A model generated the notes under the pieces. The model was not told where the DNA came from. It did not search any database and saw nothing but the letters and a program-made list of their open reading frames with translations. A stretch of DNA of 64,000 nucleotides, from positions 2,985,532-3,049,531 of the forward strand of contig BCJX01000001.1 in assembly GCA_001600415.1 (NCBI GenBank), written 5' to 3'. The position numbers were made by a program, and so were the translations under genes. Positions 58,884 to 64,000 of the stretch are shown piece by piece. How positions within the stretch are numbered: the first letter of the stretch is position 1; each line of letters begins with the position of its first letter. This DNA comes from Pascua guehoae (lineage: Eukaryota; Basidiomycota; Tremellomycetes; Trichosporonales; Trichosporonaceae).

Positions 58884-60476
58884 ATGAGCACCACCATCAC
58901 ACAGACGCTCAAGCTGCGCCCGGCCGTCGGGGTGGTGCGCACGCACGCGTGGGACGACAGCCTGCGGGCGCCTGCGGGCGTGGCGGGCGAGACGCTCGCG
59001 CGCGCGCTCGATGGCAGCGTCGAGGGGTCTCGACTCCCTGCTGCGCCCGTACCTGCGCGGCGGGGAGCGACGGCACGCCCGCACGCGGCGCTGACGACGC
59101 CCGTGTCGGATGTCGAGCTGCACGCGCTCGTCGACGCGGTGGTCGCGGGGCGGTGCGACATTGAGAGCCACGTGCTCGAGGGGGACGGCGACGAGAGTGC
59201 GTTTTTCGCCGCCGACCTGAGCGCCGTGTACGAGGCGGTCGACATGTGGCGGCGGTCTCCGATCGGGTCGCGCGTGGAAATCTTTTACGCGGTAAAGTGC
59301 AACCCGTCGCCGATGGTGCTCCACCTGCTCTCTCTGCTGGGCACGTCGTTTGACTGTGCGTCGACGGCCGAGATTGCCCAGGTGCTCTCGCTGCCCAGCG
59401 CGCCCGGGCCCGAGCGCATCATCTTTGCAAACCCCTGCAAGCCGCCGAGCTTTATCCGCGCCGCGGCCAATGCGGGCGTCGGGATGATGACGTTTGACAA
59501 TGCCGACGAGCTGTACAAGATTAAGCGCGCGCACCCGGACGCACGCCTCGTGCTCCGCATCCTCACCGACGACTCAAAGTCGCTCTGCCGCCTCGGACTC
59601 AAGTTTGGCGCCCCCCTCGATACCTGCCCGGGACTCCTCGCCGTGGCCAAGCAGCTCGGCCTGAACGTTGTCGGCGTCAGCTTCCACGTCGGATCGGGAT
59701 GCAAGGACCCTGACCAGTTTGCCGACGCCATCTGGCGCGCACGCAAGGTCTTTGACATGGCCGCCGCGGCTGGGTACAACCTCGACCTCCTCGACATTGG
59801 CGGCGGCTTTGAGCGCGAGACGTTTGACGCCATGAGCCGCGTCGTCGCAGACAGCCTCGACATGTACTTCCCCGCCGACGAGGGCGTGCGCGTCATTGCA
59901 GAGCCCGGCCGCCTCCTCGTCTCGTCGGCCTTCACCCTCGCCACCAGCATCATTGCACGCCGCCGCGCTCTTGAATCCCCCACCCAGCAGCCCACCGCCA
60001 CCGACGCAGCGGACACGGACACCGAAGGCGCAGACGTCATGTACTACATCAACGACGGCGTCTACGGCTCGTTCAACTGCATCATGTTCGACCACCAGAT
60101 TGTCCACCCCTACCCGCTCACCATCAACAATGCCCCGGCCCCGGCCCACGCCCGCCCCGCATTCCCGCCCCCACCCAACGTCGCCCTCCCCACCGACCTC
60201 ACCCTCCAGCTCGGCTACAATGCCACCGAGCGCGCATCCGTCTGGGGACCCACGTGCGACTCGATCGACGTTGTCCGCCAGCTCGTCCACCTCCCCACCG
60301 GCGTAGAGGTCGGCGACTGGCTCGGATGGGGCGAAATGGGCGCCTACACCCTCTGTGCCGCGTCGACGTTTAACGGCTTTGACCGCTCGCCAGTCCACTG
60401 GACCACGGGCGGGTCGTCGGACAATGCGCGCAAGGTCCGCAAGGTCCTCGATGCGTTTGTCCCTGCTCAAGTATAG
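58884..60476 (+). CDS. SPE1: ornithine decarboxylase, 530 aa, intronless
   Basis: PLP-dependent enzyme making putrescine from ornithine, the first committed step of polyamine synthesis; active as a head-to-tail dimer. Residue numbers are approximate. PLP lysine lies in EIFYAVKCNPSP (about 137). SFHVGSGCKDP is near 267, DIGGGFERETF near 307 and AEPGRLLVSSAF near 342. The catalytic cysteine lies in VWGPTCDSIDVV (about 458), and GDWLGWGEMGAYT near 478 precedes the C-terminal end. About 100 N-terminal residues precede the barrel, longer than in animals, as in other fungi. An Ala/Pro/His-rich insert (about 410-430) sits before the Cys block. All active-site motifs are intact, which argues against an antizyme inhibitor. 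The ATG at 58884 follows a run of A residues. Fungal ODC is usually controlled by antizyme and by polyamines, not shown here. Confidence 0.97.
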   Translation: MSTTITQTLKLRPAVGVVRTHAWDDSLRAPAGVAGETLARALDGSVEGSRLPAAPVPARRGATARPHAALTTPVSDVELHALVDAVVAGRCDIESHVLEGDGDESAFFAADLSAVYEAVDMWRRSPIGSRVEIFYAVKCNPSPMVLHLLSLLGTSFDCASTAEIAQVLSLPSAPGPERIIFANPCKPPSFIRAAANAGVGMMTFDNADELYKIKRAHPDARLVLRILTDDSKSLCRLGLKFGAPLDTCPGLLAVAKQLGLNVVGVSFHVGSGCKDPDQFADAIWRARKVFDMAAAAGYNLDLLDIGGGFERETFDAMSRVVADSLDMYFPADEGVRVIAEPGRLLVSSAFTLATSIIARRRALESPTQQPTATDAADTDTEGADVMYYINDGVYGSFNCIMFDHQIVHPYPLTINNAPAPAHARPAFPPPPNVALPTDLTLQLGYNATERASVWGPTCDSIDVVRQLVHLPTGVEVGDWLGWGEMGAYTLCAASTFNGFDRSPVHWTTGGSSDNARKVRKVLDAFVPAQV

Positions 60477-61116
60477 GTCCTAGGTCCCAGACCCAAGTCC
60501 GAGGACAGGTCCGAGGACCGGGACCCAGCCCCAGGGTATACAAGCCGCTGGATAGTGCGAGCACGGCGATTATAGATTTAGTTAGGGGATAGATATGGAT
60601 CTATCCTGGATGACAGACAGGCATTGTGGCAGACAAGACTTGGTCGATCCCTGTTGACCATGCTTGGAGGGCGAGTGTGGTGGACTCGGACAGGTGGACG
60701 TGGCTCCTGGGCCCCTCTGGGGCACACGTGGTATCAGTCGAGCACGACCATGACCGCGTGCACATCTGACCTTGGAGAGACGGCAGGCAGCCATGGCATC
60801 GGGACAAGACGACAAGGGACAAGACGGCAGGGGGCAATCGCCTTACATGTGACATGTCCTAGGCCGAGGACGTGGATGGGAGATTGCATCGCTGATGTTG
60901 CGGGAAGGGTCTGTATGCGATAATTGTGGCTCGGCTGCCTTCTGGGTGGTACATAGCTGTGCTAATGCCACCCGCTGACAGACCGGCACTGGTCCGTGGG
61001 CCATTCGGACACCTGGCAGATTTGCATGTCGTGCTCTAGCCACATGCTGTCTCCATGCAGATATACATCTAGTGGCCGCACTAATAGCCAGATGCTGCCT
61101 CCATGCAGATATACAT
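60477..61116. other. convergent intergenic spacer, ODC / TCERG1-like
   Basis: 640 bp between two converging stop codons. Right after the ODC stop there is a run of GGTCC/GGACC-containing sequence (60476-60530). One copy of the 48-bp duplication (61037-61078) lies here. No gene is seen. Confidence 0.65.
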
Positions 61117-61126
61117 CTAGTGGCCG
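61037..61126. repeat. tandem 48-bp duplication overlapping the TCERG1-like stop codon
   Basis: Two copies of about 42 bp (61037-61078 and 61085-61126) differ at two positions and are spaced by 48 bp. The second copy contains the stop codon of the minus-strand gene (61117-61119) and the last codons before it. Confidence 0.93.
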
Positions 61127-63591
61127 ACCTGGTGGATCGTCTCGGACCCCTTTGAGCCCTCGAGGTTGGCGAGGTAGTCCTGCCGTCAGTACTTGCACTT
61201 GGACTTTGCACCTGGTGGTTTGGCAAGGTGCGCCGAAGCCAATGGGTAGAGGGTGCACTCCCTCCTTTGGAGCTTTGTCTGCCCTCCGCCTCCCTAACCC
61301 ACTGCGGACCGCCCCCCCCCCCNNNNNNNNNNNNNNNNNNNNNNNNNNNNNNNNNNNNNNNNNNNNNNNNNNNNCCCCACACACACCCACACCACCATGC
61401 CCAGACTCCGTACTCACCCTAATCCACTGCTCGCGGAGCTCGGGCACGTGGTCAAACTGGCGATACCGCCGGTCCCTCCGGAGGACCTGCTTGACCTCGT
61501 CGAGGTCGACCTTTTGCGCGAGCGCGAGCACGTCTGCGTCGCCGCCGCCCGCCAGACCCTCGCCCTCGTCGCGCTCCTCGTGCTCCTTGACCGCCGCCGC
61601 CGCCTCGTCGATCACCTTGTTGCGCATGCGACCCCAGAAATCGACAAACTTGTTCTCGGCAAGCAGCTCGTCGAGCTCGCGCCGCGCGTCCGTCTCGCGC
61701 GCGCGCGACCACGCGGCATACCGCTCCCCGAGCGACTCGGGCGTGAGCGCGAGGCGCTGGACGAGGGGGTCGTCGGCGATCGCTGCGTAGACCGTGTCAA
61801 AGGGCGTGTCGAGTGTCGGCGCGTGGGTCGCAAAGAGCTTGTGCAGTGCCGACGACTTGTTGGCTCCCAAGCGCGAAATGTGGGCCTCAAACAGGCGCTG
61901 CTTGTCGCCGGGGCGGAGGGCGGGGTGTCCAAAGCGCGGGTCCTGCGAGAGAATCTGCTGCGCCGAGGTCCATGTCATCTGAGGTGTGAGCAGGTGTAAA
62001 TGGCAGTGCACGAGTGTGTCCAGGAGGTCGCGGCACCCTCCGGTGGTATGCTACTGTGGCATGCCCAACGACCCTGTCCACTACCCACATCGTGATCCCG
62101 AATCGTATCAACGAGCAAGCTCCCAAACACGCGCTCGCCCTCTTCGCGCCCGGCGCCGAGGCGGCTCTTGCCCACGTCCTCGGACACCTTTGCCTGGTGC
62201 TCGCGGACTTTTTGTTCACGCTCACGCAGACTCGCGGCCTGGCGCTCCTTGCGCTCGCGGAGCTTGCGCTCTGCTGCCTCTTTGGGCGTCTCGTGCTTGC
62301 TCCCGCCCTCTGCGAGCTTTTTGCGGTACGCATTAAACAGCTCTTGGCGGAGCGAGCTCGACCCGACCGCGTCGTAGCGTGTATCGTTTGAAATGCCCCT
62401 TTTGACTGTAGTCCACTCTGATTCGGGCCCAATGGTGTCGGTTTCCTTGAGCAGCTCGAAAAAGTCGGCCTCGGCACGCGCGGCGTCTGCGCGCTTGCGC
62501 TCGCCCAGCTCGCGCAGATGCGTCTTGAATGCCTTTTCGCGCTCGCGGTCGTCGCGGCCAAACGAGTAGAACCGCCGGTCCTTTTTCCACTTGCGCCGGA
62601 AGTCGTCCCACCGTGTGCGCGTAGACGTCACCTCGTCGCGGAGCAGTGAGCGGTACTCGCGTTCGGGATCGGCCTTTTTCTCCGCCGCCGCAGCCGCAGG
62701 CTTGTTGAGCCGCCGCGCGCGTCCCGCGTCGCGGCAGTACTCTTCGTACACGGCCTGGCGCTCCTTCATGGACCCGAGCAGCACGTAGCGCGGGTCGTTG
62801 ATAAACAGCGGCAGCGACGAGTCCCATGGCGCAAACGGCGAAATGTTCTTCTCGATGAGCAGGGCCTGATGTCAGCTACACCTCTAGCATGTTATAGCTC
62901 ACCTTGAACAACGCGCGGCCCTCTTCTGGCGTGACCTGGACCTTTTCCGGCGCGGCAAACACCTTTTTCGCCGCGTCCTCTTCCCTTTTGCGCGTCGCCT
63001 CGTCCTTTTCCGCATCCTCTACCGCCTTGAGCTTGTCCTTTTCCGCAAACTCGGCTTTGACAGCCTCCATCCAGTCCTCTTCGTCCTCCTCCCCCTTGGG
63101 CGCATACTCTTCCACGGGCTCCTTGTCCGTCTTGGCCATCTTGGCATTGTTCCCACCCTGGCTCTCGGCCTTGCGCTTGCGCATCTCCTCGGCCGCTTTG
63201 CGCCGCCTCTCACGCTCCTCGGCGATTTCGGCGCGAACGCGCTCCTGCTCGCGGAGCCGCTCCAGCCGCGCCGCCTTTTCGGCCTCTTGCTTTTCGGCGC
63301 GCTCTGAAGCTTCGAGCGCAGCGACGGCCCCGGCAATCTCCTCGGGGACAGTCCACTCGGAGCGCCGGTTCTCCTTTTCAAAGTAGAACACGTTGCCGTC
63401 TGTTGTTGTTACTCGCACCCAGCCCGTGCCGGGGATCGGCACTTTTTCCTTTGGCTTTTCCTTCTTCTTCTTCTTCTTGTCCTTGCCCTCGGCGGCGGGA
63501 GCTGCTGGGGGGATAGACGCGAGTGTCGGGCGGGTGTATGTCGATTGCCTGGTCGCGGCGTGGTAGTAGTATGGCGTGACGCCGTCGGGCG
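61117..63591 (-). CDS. TCERG1: TCERG1/CA150-like WW and FF domain protein, 5' partial
   Basis: Nuclear factor linking the RNA polymerase II CTD to splicing; fission yeast Dre4 is the likely counterpart (family knowledge). Seen exons in gene order are 63591-62903, 62865-62089, 61978-61418 and 61179-61117, encoding 695 residues; phases agree throughout. The first visible exon enters in the middle of a WW domain (PDGVTPYYYHAATRQSTYTRP), so the exon with its first Trp and the start lie further upstream, probably outside the window. Next come a Lys-rich linker, WW2 (WVRVTTTDGNVFYFEKENRR), a charged coiled coil, and about six FF domains (for example FKALLIEKNISPFAPWDSSL, FGSLLVDTIRDHD then MTWTSAQQ, and DLDEVKQVLRRDRRYRQF). 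The protein ends DYLANLEGSKGSETIHQVGH. The last intron (61180-61417) contains the N gap, so its true length is unknown. Confidence 0.88.
61323..61374. other. assembly gap (52 N)
   Basis: Undetermined bases flanked by a run of 11 C on the left and CCCCACACACACCC on the right, inside the terminal intron of the TCERG1-like gene. The C run is a likely cause of the break. Confidence 1.
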
Positions 63592-64000
63592 CTGGCGTTA
63601 GCTCGGTCTGGAGAGTGCACTGTACACTCGCTCATCCCTGCTGTGCATACTGCCCAGTTTGAGGTACGCCGGGTTGTACCCTGGACTAGACTCTGGGCAG
63701 CGTGGACGACACTCTGGAGTGCTCTGCAGAGTGCTGTGGAGTGCTCTGCAGAGTGTCTGGGGTGCTCTGCAGAGTGTCTGGAGTGCTCTGCAGAGTGTCT
63801 GGAGTGCTCTGCAGAGTGTCTGGACTCCACTCTGGGCAGTACTCTGGGCAGTACTCTAGGCTGCACTGCACTCATTCTGCACTCATTCTGCCCCCATTCT
63901 GCACTCTGGACGGTACGCTGCACCACACCGCACTCATTCTGTAGCCATTCTGCACCCCTGCACTCTATTCCGCATTCCCCACTGCACTCTGCACTGCACT
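63592..64000. repeat. 21-bp palindrome-bearing minisatellite in a TCERG1-like intron
   Basis: Upstream of the WW exon acceptor (63592 on the plus strand) the sequence becomes repetitive. From about 63712 to 63826 a unit of roughly 21 bp (GTGCTCTGCAGAGTGTCTGG) recurs five times, each with the palindrome CTCTGCAGAG. It is followed by three ACTCTGGGCAGT units (63828-63862) and then degenerate CACTCATTCTG/GCACTCTG sequence to the window end. No exon is recognisable, so this is taken as intron or upstream sequence. Confidence 0.85.

Noticed and set aside
60843..62011. Long minus-strand frames running through the N gap
   Set aside because: They exist only because N codons were read as open. The real gene splices from 61418 to 61179.

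Overview
The window is nuclear DNA of a fungus, most likely a basidiomycete yeast of the Tremellomycetes. A GC-rich Trichosporonales-type genome is my best guess. The evidence is dense spliceosomal introns with CTAAC/CTGAC branch sites a few bases before the acceptor, a fused five-domain ARO1, an AreA/Gat1-type GATA factor, Iml2/TTC39 and DUF1776 proteins, and high GC in the right-hand genes. No rRNA, tRNA, CRISPR or intact transposon was found. The assignment below order level is inference.

Layout. 1-4349: gene-poor leader. 4350-7505 (+): Zn2Cys6 regulator in seven exons. 7506-17532: ten kilobases without a convincing gene, lying between two convergent genes. 17533-22046 (-): GAT1/AreA nitrogen regulator, followed by 4.4 kb of gene-free upstream DNA. 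26473-29442 (-): exocyst subunit SEC15, 13 exons. 31161-34304 (+): Mei2-like RNA-binding protein, 20 exons. 34847-35742 (-): glutaredoxin-like protein. 36196-38385 (+): Rad60/Esc2/NIP45 SUMO-like-domain protein. 38802-40240 (-): single-span membrane protein of unknown function. 41033-42958 (+): DUF1776 protein. 43353-46755 (+): ELG1/ATAD5 clamp-loader subunit. 47411-52273 (-): pentafunctional ARO1. 53150-56607 (+): Iml2/TTC39. 58884-60476 (+): ornithine decarboxylase. 61117 to beyond 63591 (-): TCERG1/CA150 WW-FF protein, whose 5' end is missing. A 52-base run of N lies at 61323-61374 inside the last intron of that gene.

The gene models were spliced by hand from GT...AG junctions. In every complete model the exon lengths sum to a multiple of three, and protein similarity continues across the junctions, which is the main support for them. 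Most genes are unrelated housekeeping genes in alternating orientation, not a cluster. Loose themes are nitrogen and amino-acid metabolism (GAT1, ARO1, ornithine decarboxylase) and SUMO/PCNA genome maintenance (Rad60-like, ELG1).

The most notable structures are the 10-kb desert, the 33-38 bp introns in SEC15 and the Mei2-like gene, the contrasting long repeat-filled introns in the right half, an unusually long loop in the Zn2Cys6 finger, and a palindromic 21-bp minisatellite at the right edge. I did not find a clearly new multi-gene system.
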